IMG/VR virus record: IMGVR_UViG_3300048107_000282
Location: 1-21,154 of that record
Strand: one strand, 5' to 3'
DNA from: a virus
Length of the DNA: 21,154 bases
The position numbers and the translations under genes were made by a program. Below are positions 1 through 7,600 of this stretch, in pieces. The notes under the pieces were generated by a model. That model was not told where the DNA came from. It was given only the letters and a program-made list of their open reading frames with translations, and did no database searches. The first letter of the stretch is position 1. The number at the start of each line of letters is the position of its first letter.

Positions 1-15
1 AGAAGGTTGAGCCAT
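1..15 (-). CDS. start of a further late gene, truncated by the window edge
   Basis: An ATG at 15-13 on the minus strand opens a frame reading M-A-Q-P-S before the window ends. An AGGGG ribosome-binding sequence lies about ten bases upstream, and a perfect TATAAATA late promoter lies at 50-43. The position, immediately after the preceding gene and on the same strand, fits another late structural gene. Only five codons are visible, so no product can be named and the call rests on the promoter, ribosome-binding site and start alone. Confidence 0.45.
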
Positions 16-46
16 AAAAAAATACCCCTAGTTTCCTAAGGGTATT
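16..46 (-). terminator. hairpin with T-tract, terminator or RBS-masking hairpin
   Basis: On the minus strand a 7-bp stem (AATACCC at 46-40 with GGGTATT at 27-21) encloses a loop of about 12 bases. It is followed by a run of seven T within TATTTTTTTAT, the classic shape of an intrinsic terminator for the gene ending at 65. The 3' arm includes the GGGG that would be the ribosome-binding site of the gene starting at 15, and the 5' arm overlaps the TATAAATA element. The same structure could therefore hide that site on read-through RNA. Confidence 0.7.
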
Positions 47-50
47 TATA
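43..50 (-). promoter_or_regulatory. T4-type late promoter TATAAATA
   Basis: This is an exact TATAAATA on the minus strand, between the stop at 65 and the next start at 15. In T4-like phages this octamer is the -10-type late promoter used with gp55 and the gp45 clamp. Transcription would begin about six bases further on, inside the hairpin at 46-21. Confidence 0.7.
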
Positions 51-64
51 ATTCCTAATGATGA

Positions 65-598
65 TCAGAAATCAATCGTATTTGCTGCGAGAAATGCTGG
101 AACCCAATTAGGATCAAATGCTGTAACATCTTCTTCCGTGGTAAGATTATTCAACAAAACTTCGTGGGCATTGTTGGCATCACGTGCTGCTTTTCTATAT
201 GCAGCAACTTTTGTTTGTCTAGTAGTTACACCTTCACCTTCAAGAGAATCTAATTCTTTTGCTCTTTCACCACGCCATGCAACGGGTTCAATAGCATCCG
301 AAATTAAAGATTTAATTCTAGCAGTTTTAACAGTTTTTAATTGATTAATCCGAGATGTTTCTGCTTCTAATAATAATAATGCTTGCTGTTCTTCTTTCGT
401 TTTACCAGCAAAACGATTAACAACAGTATCTTTAACATCATTTAATGTTAAAGATGAAATCTCCTCATTATCAGGATCAAAATTATATTCAACAATATAA
501 TCACCAGAGTCTAATGACTCCCCCTCAAAAGGGTTAGTATCCCACATATTTGTAGGAATTATATTTCCACTCTCTGTACTGAAAAAAATATATGCCAT
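65..598 (-). CDS. helical partner protein of the adjacent adhesin (possible fibre-assembly chaperone), copy 2
   Basis: This 177-residue protein has a beta-like N-terminus (residues 1-60, with a D-Y-I-V-E-Y strand) and then a long charged helical, probably coiled-coil, region (about 65-150). It is paralogous to the 168-residue product at 2660-2154. Both share the order (I/V)VEY, a Val-rich segment ending in RF.GKT..EQ.AL, an Arg-Ile helix, a W..ERA-type motif, and LTT.E...AF near the C-terminus. Each copy directly follows a large propeller-like gene. The pairing resembles phage fibre genes followed by small assembly chaperones (Tfa or gp38 type), so a chaperone or capping role is inferred; no family was recognised outright. 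The upstream AGGA is weak and distant from the ATG at 598. An AATAAATA late-promoter-like element lies at 633-622. A hairpin follows the gene. Confidence 0.8.
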   Translation of the reverse strand: MAYIFFSTESGNIIPTNMWDTNPFEGESLDSGDYIVEYNFDPDNEEISSLTLNDVKDTVVNRFAGKTKEEQQALLLLEAETSRINQLKTVKTARIKSLISDAIEPVAWRGERAKELDSLEGEGVTTRQTKVAAYRKAARDANNAHEVLLNNLTTEEDVTAFDPNWVPAFLAANTIDF

Positions 599-621
599 GT
601 GACTACTTTAATTTCCTATTA

Positions 622-633
622 TATTTATTTATT
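622..633 (-). promoter_or_regulatory. late-promoter-like AATAAATAAATA
   Basis: Two overlapping AATAAATA octamers on the minus strand each differ from TATAAATA by one base. They overlap the stop codon of the upstream gene (634-632) and sit 24 bases before the ATG at 598. The placement matches the exact late promoters elsewhere in the window. The mismatch makes activity uncertain. Confidence 0.45.
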
Positions 634-2113
634 ACGCTAGATTACTCTCTAATTGAGAACTAAACATAGAAGTGTTGTACATTGAAGGAACAATGAAAGG
701 ATATCCTGTACTATTTCCTGCAGTATCAAGCATGTAAGCTTTGTAATTATTATCAAATTCTGAGTACTCAGCTCCATCACTTCTTTTTGTGAATTCAAAA
801 TCTAAATCATGCACTCTAAAATAAGTACCTGGATCATCTTTATTGGTGGATTTTGAAACGATTATTTTATTTTTACCCAAAGGAGCAAGAGATCTTCCGT
901 GAGTACTATCTTGGTTTCGGAAATACATCCACTTACCATCTTTAACTCTTACGCATGCCCAATAGATGCCAGATCCATAATAATACGAAGGACAATATGC
1001 CCACCAATAATCACCACTACTACTTACTTGCCATCTAGAACCAAATCGCCTCCCTTGCTCATATCCATAAGTTGTAGTCCAACCTTGATTCCATACCATA
1101 CCAGCATATGTTCCATCTGCATTCCATTTTTCCAACTGGACACCATGACTAGGTGTCATTGTAAATGCAAATACTACTCCATTATCGCAAATACAAGTTT
1201 GGGATCTGTTATAAGCTTCAGAAGCACCGGAGTACGAAACGGCGCGATCAGTACTTCTATCGTATGCAGTATAATTTGCGGAATTATTAAAGAACTGATA
1301 AATTTTTGAATCACTATCAGATTTAGCATTACTTCCTTTAGGAGTTCCTTCAAAATGATTATTTGCAAGAGCATATGCTCTCCAATCCATTTGCACATCA
1401 GTATAAACGATAGGTTGACGCCTACCGTCACCATCAGTTTGCATCAAACAAACTTTTTTAGATCTAGTATTAATACATGAACCACCGTACATCCTATCGC
1501 TAGTAGTATCACTAGTGGAGACTCCCGCAGCAGTTTGGACTGGGATTTGGATCATATTTGCCCCCTCCCTAGTCCAATTATGATAATACTTAGCAGCATT
1601 TCTCCCACTAAACATCATTCTATGATTTCCACCACTTCCTTCTTTATTACAAAACCAAGCCCAATCTTGGTCTATATCACCTACAATAGAGTTAACATCT
1701 CTAAATGCATATGGAATAGAGCTCTCAACAGCTGGCCAACCACGAAGATATCCTGCAGTTTTAGTAAATTCAGTTACACTGACGTGTCCTTGATGTCCTA
1801 AGTAACCATTATTGCAAGTGTTGGAACCATAGTTTGATGAACTACCTGCATGACTTCCAGTCTCCTGGTAGGCACTACTAGCATAAGCATTAAAAAATTC
1901 TGGAGCGTAAGAAGTATATGTTCTAAATTGATTGTAATAATCGTTACCGTCGCCAACATACTTAGCAATCGGTTCTATATTGTGGTCAAATAATATCCAA
2001 CCACAACCATTAACACTATGCTGACATGCATAAGTAGCAAAACATGGTTGCGAATATGGATCTTGAACTTTTGATTTAACCGTTGCTGGTTTAGTACTAA
2101 TACTTCTTGCCAT
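632..2113 (-). CDS. large aromatic-rich propeller-like virion protein, probable adhesin, copy 2
   Basis: This 493-residue protein is paralogous to the 511-residue product at 4198-2663. Shared landmarks in order are PYSQPC near residue 28, a (Y/F)DHN motif, FRTY, EFF, GYLGH, FRDV, DGR..P.VY, CDNG, WTT.YGYEQGR, RWQVSS, AYCPSYYYGSGIYW, a DGK strand-turn, and a C-terminal Y.TS.F. The recurring strand-DG-strand pattern rich in Tyr and Trp suggests a beta-propeller, and the late-gene context suggests a receptor-binding protein; both are inferences. The start was chosen at ATG 2113 because MAR- aligns with the MARR- start of the paralogue. A TTG in frame ten codons upstream (2143) is less likely. 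No strong ribosome-binding site is seen. The 177-residue partner gene follows. Confidence 0.85.
   Translation of the reverse strand: MARSISTKPATVKSKVQDPYSQPCFATYACQHSVNGCGWILFDHNIEPIAKYVGDGNDYYNQFRTYTSYAPEFFNAYASSAYQETGSHAGSSSNYGSNTCNNGYLGHQGHVSVTEFTKTAGYLRGWPAVESSIPYAFRDVNSIVGDIDQDWAWFCNKEGSGGNHRMMFSGRNAAKYYHNWTREGANMIQIPVQTAAGVSTSDTTSDRMYGGSCINTRSKKVCLMQTDGDGRRQPIVYTDVQMDWRAYALANNHFEGTPKGSNAKSDSDSKIYQFFNNSANYTAYDRSTDRAVSYSGASEAYNRSQTCICDNGVVFAFTMTPSHGVQLEKWNADGTYAGMVWNQGWTTTYGYEQGRRFGSRWQVSSSGDYWWAYCPSYYYGSGIYWACVRVKDGKWMYFRNQDSTHGRSLAPLGKNKIIVSKSTNKDDPGTYFRVHDLDFEFTKRSDGAEYSEFDNNYKAYMLDTAGNSTGYPFIVPSMYNTSMFSSQLESNLA
969..1003 (-). repeat. 35-bp perfect direct repeat inside adhesin paralogues, copy 2
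   Basis: These 35 bases match 3006-3040 exactly, third codon positions included. They code for most of the AYCPSYYYGSGIYW core. Flanking sequence out to about 1090 stays similar but not identical, while most of the two genes has diverged far more. Confidence 0.9.
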
Positions 2114-2150
2114 TGGGAATATTGCAATATTTTGGGATATCAATCACCTA

Positions 2151-2158
2151 TATTTAGG
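2151..2158 (-). promoter_or_regulatory. late-promoter-like CCTAAATA
   Basis: This minus-strand octamer differs from TATAAATA at two positions, retains the AAATA core, and overlaps the stop codon of the gene ending at 2154. It lies 38 bases before the ATG at 2113. It is the only promoter-like candidate for the 493-residue gene. Confidence 0.3.
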
Positions 2159-2660
2159 CGAAATGTTCTTTGGTCTTAAATGCACGTAACTCTTCAATAG
2201 TTGTTAATGCATTTAAGTTTGCTTCTGCTTGATTTGATTTAGTTCTTACTGAATTTCTTTCTGTAAAGTATTTGGTTAGTTCATTGTTATTACCATTAAC
2301 TAAATCAGTATCGCGAGCTCTGGTTTCTTTCCATTCCATTCTCCTTAACAACTCTTTAGCATATAATTTAATATCTTCAGTTTTAAATTCAATTTCTATA
2401 TCAATTCGTTTTTGATCATCTTCTTCTTCAATTAAAGCAACTTGTTCTGCAATAGTTTTACCAGGAAATCTATTTGACATAGTTACATTATCATCCGCCA
2501 CTGTCATTGATGGTAGATAATCAGTTTCTTGCCAATCATATTCTACAATTAAAAGATATCCTTCAGGAGCTCCTCCACGTCCCCACTCTTCCGCTTCAAG
2601 TCTAGTATTGTATACACCAAAAGCTGATTTTTGATAGTTGTCGTATCCGATAAAAGCCAT
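2154..2660 (-). CDS. helical partner protein of the adjacent adhesin (possible fibre-assembly chaperone), copy 1
   Basis: This 168-residue protein is paralogous to the 177-residue product at 598-65. It has a short beta-like N-terminal part with L-I-V-E-Y near residue 40, then NRFPGKTIAEQ near 63-73, then a long highly charged helical stretch with E-E-E-D-D-Q-K-R and W-K-E-T-R-A-R, and LTTIEELRAF near the C-terminus. Its ATG lies two bases after the stop of the 511-residue gene. AGGA is placed for ribosome binding within the end of that gene, so the two are probably translationally coupled. Its role as a partner or chaperone for the upstream adhesin is inferred from the repeated gene pairing and size. 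No catalytic motif was seen. Confidence 0.82.
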   Translation of the reverse strand: MAFIGYDNYQKSAFGVYNTRLEAEEWGRGGAPEGYLLIVEYDWQETDYLPSMTVADDNVTMSNRFPGKTIAEQVALIEEEDDQKRIDIEIEFKTEDIKLYAKELLRRMEWKETRARDTDLVNGNNNELTKYFTERNSVRTKSNQAEANLNALTTIEELRAFKTKEHFA

Positions 2661-2662
2661 TT

Positions 2663-4198
2663 TTATAATCCTGCGATATTGGGCATGTTAGGTTCACTAC
2701 AGAATAGTGAAGTATCATATTTTGCTGGAATGATTCCTGCATATGCGGTAGTATCACATCCTCCTTCAAAATTTTGAGTCAACCAATTTTGAAGGTTTAG
2801 TTGATCACCGTAATTTTTTCTTTCCATTTCATATGCTATATCAACTGCGGCAATGTACATACCTGCACCGCCGTCTGTATTGATGCTTCCATTGAATCCC
2901 ATGCTACTTACACCAATCGGGAAAGGTTGGAAACCATAACTACTATCGTTGGTATAATACCATAAGATTTTACCATCAGAAATTCTAACAGCCATCCAAT
3001 AGATACCAGATCCATAATAATACGAAGGACAATATGCCCAAAAATACTTACCGTCGCTACTTACTTGCCATCTAGCACCATATTGCCTACCTTGTTCATA
3101 TCCATAACATGTAGTCCAACTTTGACCATGCCAATATTCACCATTTGGATTGAGACCACTGCTTGGTTGAGTTCTATCTTGCTCTTTAGTAGTACCATCC
3201 CATTTCCAAATAGTAAATCCCCAACTAGGAACCATATTGTAGCAAATGATATCTCCATTATCACATAGAACAGGTACAGGTCTATATCTAGCCTCCTCGG
3301 CACTACCCAGCTGGTTATAACCAGTCCAAGTGTTTAACTCCTGATACTCTGTGGCATTAGCAGTATTATGAAAATACTCATATAGTAAATTATCATTAGC
3401 ATCTTGGTTCTCACCGACCATCGCTGTCGTATACTGTTTGCTAGCATCGTGGGCAAAATGTCTAAGATCCGGGCAGTTGTTATAAACTACTGGTTTCCAT
3501 CTTCCATCACTAGTGGAGTACATAACAAGCAACTGATTAGTTTTCTTGTTATAGCAACATCCACCATGCGTGGTATGAAAATTTTTGCTACTACCGCTAC
3601 GATCGGTCCAAGTATTTGGAATGTAAGTTCTACCGGTATATGTATTATTATGCCTCAACATATTATATTGAGTAGCAGATCTTCCACCAAGAATTAATTC
3701 TTGTTTTGTTTGACTACCGCCGTTAGGAACAAAGATAGCATAATCTTGATGAGTTTCATTTACGATAGGGCAGACATCTCTAAAACCAAATGCTCTATAA
3801 CTGCTACCATTATCCCGACCAGATATGTTCCAACCACCATCATTACCAGATTGACCCCCTGGTGATGAATGCGACATATGTCCTAGATATCCAACCGCTG
3901 TAGTAAAGGATGCATAGTATCCACTATTACTACTTGGATTGTTATTGGTCTGAACACTTTGGTAACTACTTGTAGATTCAAAAAACTCGGAAGCGGTGGT
4001 AGAATAGGTTCTAAAAGATCCGTACCTGTCGCTACCATTACCATGAGTCGTAGCAATTATATTAAAGTTATGATCATACTGATAATAACCCCCGCCATGA
4101 GAATGGTTCATTGCGTATGCTGTAAAGCACGGTTGAGAATACGGATTAATCGTCTTCTGTTGTAGTGCAGTATCAGTTATTGTTAGTCTACGAGCCAT
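2663..4198 (-). CDS. large aromatic-rich propeller-like virion protein, probable adhesin, copy 1
   Basis: This 511-residue protein is the full-length paralogue of the 493-residue product at 2113-632. It starts MARR and carries PYSQPC near residue 20, YDHN, FRTYS, GYLGH, FRDV, a G-G-C-C-Y block, DGRWKPVVY, LCDNG, WTTCYGYEQGR, RWQVSS, AYCPSYYYGSGIYW, a SDGK turn, and YDTSLF near the end. Repeated strand-turn-strand units rich in Tyr, Trp and Asn suggest a beta-propeller-type adhesin; this is structural inference, and I did not recognise a named family. It is rich in Gly, Ser and Asn, and Cys is more frequent than in the neighbouring genes. AAAGGAC lies about eight bases before the ATG. The gene is followed after two bases by its helical partner. 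Confidence 0.87.
   Translation of the reverse strand: MARRLTITDTALQQKTINPYSQPCFTAYAMNHSHGGGYYQYDHNFNIIATTHGNGSDRYGSFRTYSTTASEFFESTSSYQSVQTNNNPSSNSGYYASFTTAVGYLGHMSHSSPGGQSGNDGGWNISGRDNGSSYRAFGFRDVCPIVNETHQDYAIFVPNGGSQTKQELILGGRSATQYNMLRHNNTYTGRTYIPNTWTDRSGSSKNFHTTHGGCCYNKKTNQLLVMYSTSDGRWKPVVYNNCPDLRHFAHDASKQYTTAMVGENQDANDNLLYEYFHNTANATEYQELNTWTGYNQLGSAEEARYRPVPVLCDNGDIICYNMVPSWGFTIWKWDGTTKEQDRTQPSSGLNPNGEYWHGQSWTTCYGYEQGRQYGARWQVSSDGKYFWAYCPSYYYGSGIYWMAVRISDGKILWYYTNDSSYGFQPFPIGVSSMGFNGSINTDGGAGMYIAAVDIAYEMERKNYGDQLNLQNWLTQNFEGGCDTTAYAGIIPAKYDTSLFCSEPNMPNIAGL
3006..3040 (-). repeat. 35-bp perfect direct repeat inside adhesin paralogues, copy 1
   Basis: This stretch is identical to 969-1003 over 35 bases and codes for the same conserved core. 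It is the longest exact match I saw between the two paralogous genes. Confidence 0.9.
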
Positions 4199-4230
4199 TA
4201 GATTGTCCTTTATAGTACTTATTCAAATAT

Positions 4231-4554
4231 TCAAGCGTTGCCGTCAATACCATAGGCAACTGCTGAAACTCCAGTTGACGATGCCCATACTTGAATACCG
4301 TTTGTGCTGTCAGCAAGGATGCCAGTTCTTTCAAGAACACCGTTTGCTGGAAGAGCAACATTATATTCAATGTTGTCTGCATCTGCAACAGTGGTAGTTG
4401 CCGCTAGTGCAATTCTAATTTGAACAGAACCAGAAGTTCTATTGCAAATATTAACAGTACAAACTTTAATATCTCCTGCTGAGGTGGGAGCGACTAATGT
4501 CTCCCAAGTTGAGGCGGACGCAACGTCCACCTTTGCATATACTCCTGACGCCAT
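4231..4554 (-). CDS. small beta-rich virion protein
   Basis: This 107-residue protein begins MASGVYAKVD and has a central A-T-V-N-type strand region (K-V-C-T-V-N-I-C-N-R, residues about 31-40), then alternating Val/Ile/Ala strands. LPANGVLERTG near residues 68-78 is followed by a Ser/Val-rich end. It resembles a family of roughly 100-residue proteins I associate with marine phage structural clusters; its function is unknown to me, but a small surface or fibre-associated beta-sandwich is plausible. It has a strong AAGGAG ribosome-binding site seven bases before the ATG. It also has its own exact TATAAATA promoter at 4602-4595, so it probably leads the transcript that runs into the duplicated adhesin cassette. 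Confidence 0.8.
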   Translation of the reverse strand: MASGVYAKVDVASASTWETLVAPTSAGDIKVCTVNICNRTSGSVQIRIALAATTTVADADNIEYNVALPANGVLERTGILADSTNGIQVWASSTGVSAVAYGIDGNA

Positions 4555-4594
4555 GTTAATGCTCCTTGTTAGATCTTGCTTATGGTGTTATGAT

Positions 4595-4602
4595 TATTTA
4601 TA
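4595..4602 (-). promoter_or_regulatory. T4-type late promoter TATAAATA
   Basis: An exact octamer on the minus strand, one base after the stop codon of the 1563-residue gene and 40 bases before the ATG at 4554. It would drive the 107-residue gene and probably the cassette behind it. Confidence 0.75.
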
Positions 4603-4603
4603 A

Positions 4604-7600
4604 TTACATTGCGGCAATGAAATAACCAATAGCGGTTACTTCATTTACAGCACTATCAACGTATGTCTTGACTGCCAACTGAGTTGGAACTGATATATCA
4701 TCAGCAGATCCACCAGCAAGAGTAACATCATTGTCAAATGATACACCCAGTACTGTAGTTTCAGTTAGAACTGAAGTTCCGTTAACGTGATATTCCTTAG
4801 AACCAGCAATATCAACATGCTCCGAAAGAACCCACTTATCACCGGATGCTGACCAAGAAATAGTCTTGTCGTTACCAGCTTTTACGGTAATACCACCACC
4901 GTCTCCAGTGACATCTGAAGGTCCACCAGCACTGAATACAGTACCAGTTGCACTACCACTACCTTGGAACACAGCACTTAATGTAACTGTACTTCCGTTG
5001 ACAGCAGAAACTGTATATGTACCAGACATAGTGACTGTACCGCCACCGGACGTTACTCCAACAGCAACACCAGGTGCTAGGTTAGTGGTATCACTTACAT
5101 TCGTGATGTCAGTTGAACCGGCACTGATATCACCGGTAAAACTACCAGAAGCAACTGTACCAAGTTCAATGTTACGATCTTTGGAAGTAACAGTAACAGA
5201 ATTAACAGAAGTTGTAGTTCCTTTAACAGTTAAGTTTCCTCCAACTGTAAAGTCAGAACTAACTGAATTCAGTGTGCTGACATAAGTAACGACTGCTGCC
5301 TGAGTAGGAACTTTCTCGTTACTGTTCTGCGCCATCGTGCCATCAGTTGAGAATTCGTTAATAGCAGCACCCAACTGAGCACCGATAGAACCAAGTCTCA
5401 AACTTGATAGACCAGATAGATCAAACGCAGAAGCATCTAGAGTTGCTTTACCAGTTGCCTGTTCAACTTTAAAGTACTTACCAACTGCAAAGTTACCATC
5501 TTGGTCAGTAGATACGTAGTAAACACGACCAGGACGTGATTCGTCAGTTTCCTGTGAAGGAACATTTGGTGATAGGGGAAGACCAGGCCAATTCGTATTT
5601 GCTTGACTTCCAGTACCAACGTCTAGGAAATCGTGTGCAGTTAATCTAACTTGAGAATAACGATAACGAATCTTAAAGTCTTGACCATCGCCAGCAGCAA
5701 TTACTTTCTCGTCAGCAAATAGTAACGTAGTAATACCAGTAGTATCAGGAGTTACTGCACTAATGAGGAAGAATTCATTACCAACCTTAACAAAATCATT
5801 TGCTTCAAAGTTAAGATCCGCACGTTTGATACGTAGGAAGAGTTGTGCATCTGTAGCATCTTCAATTAGTTCATCTTGTGAAGTAACCTTAGTTTGATAA
5901 ATGCTTACTGCATCACCCTGTGCATGATTTTGTGCAACAGTTCCGTCTTGTGCCCTAGCAACTTCAATTTGGTCTGCAGCGACAATTGCTACAACCTTGA
6001 AGAGTTCCTGGTTAACAACAACATAACCGTTTGCAATCATTCCAGTAACGCTTGCAACACCCATGATGTATGGTGCTGCTTCAGTACCTGTTGAGGTAGA
6101 GTTGATAGCACCACTCAAAGTGGTTGATACAGCAGTTGCGTTCTCTGGGTAGTGTGTTACACTAGTAGTACCATTATGCGTTGCTGCAGTTGATCCTAGA
6201 GCGCCTCTGTTGACTGTTAGCGAACCTCTACCATCTGGAGCAGTATAGCTGGAGTTGGAGATAACGTATGAACCAGCGTCATCATTAACTCCATTATCCT
6301 GCATCTCAACAGAACCACCTTGGTCAGGACCATATGAAAGATCAACAACCGTAAGGACAAAACCTTTTTGTCCGGTAACTGCATCAGTATTATTAACGAG
6401 GGTAATATATGCAGATGAAAGTTGTCCTGTAATTACTTCACCTTGTACAAAGGTTCCTGTAATTGGGAAGTAGTAAAGGTAACCAGATGGTGATTGATCG
6501 CTGATCAACTCACCAATTGCACCTGAAGTACCACCAATGATTCTTTCACCTGGAGTAAATCCGCCATCTTTAGCACCAGCAGGATTAATTTCTAGACGAC
6601 CACCTTTGATTTTACCGTTAACGGTAGATTCATTAGCATCAAATCCTCTAGCAATTGCACCATACTTACCATAAGAAGAGTTACCAGAAACACCACGAAT
6701 TCTACCACCTCTTGTAGAGGTGTATGAAATGTGATTATAATATGTGAAGCAAGATACAATCTCAGTTGCAGCACCTCTAGTTACATAGAAACCAATACCA
6801 CCATCAAGGATTTGGGTATAGGAGTCAAACACCATTGACTTGTTTGACTTAGTTGAGGTGTTATCAAAGTGTTCGTGAGTACCACCATCAAGTACAACAC
6901 CTACAGCAGCACCACCAATTGCGGCACAGTTTTGAACATAAGGTGACTTAGTAATCGGTGAATTTGGATTAAGTCTGAAGTATACACCTTTAAGCGTTCC
7001 ATGATCTGTGTTCTTATCATCTGGAGCATAAGGAACAAATCCAGACATGCCTTCAAATACCATATCTTTAATGGTATTTGCAGTAGACAGGAAGAACATC
7101 GTGGTTTCCTGGTTAGGAATACCAGCAGCAGTCGTGATAGACTTGTATCCATCATCATTAGTAAGTGCAGTAAGATTGCCTGAGAATAGCGAACCTGCTG
7201 CTAAATCGCATAAAGTTTGTACTGCTGCAGTTTGAGTTGCACAGAATCCAGGATCACTGGTAATTGTATTATCAATTACTTGATTGATGACGTTATTCGT
7301 TGCTGCAGATACTGTTTCATTTTTAACTACCTGAATACCAGCATCACGAATAATATCAATAAGTAATTTATCTTCAGAACCAACAGTGGTAATAGCATCA
7401 GAACCACCGGCAATAACAGCAGTTGCAAAAGCATGAACTCTGTCATTACCACCGGATCTTACTTGAGCAGCAAGTTCTACAACAAACTCCTCCAATCTTA
7501 GGCGGATATCAGCAGCAGCACCAGTAGGATTTGAACTTTGATCTGCAACAAATTTATAGTATGCTTGGTGAGCAAGGAAAGTTTTGTTTGAAACTAAAAG

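Noticed and set aside
2114-2143. TTG start at 2143 adding ten residues to the 493-residue protein
   Set aside because: The internal ATG at 2113 begins MAR-, matching the start of the paralogue at 4198, and the extension has no counterpart there.
632-4198. Diversity-generating retroelement acting on the paired adhesins
   Set aside because: No reverse transcriptase and no template repeat were seen. The best shared segment is in the conserved core and shows no adenine-targeted variation pattern.
4866-5285. Plus-strand open frame of 139 codons, with others such as 15443-15850 and 10430-10690
   Set aside because: All are antisense to well-supported genes, with Pro/Val/Ser-biased composition and no promoters or ribosome-binding sites. 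They are complements of Gly/Thr/Ala-rich codons.
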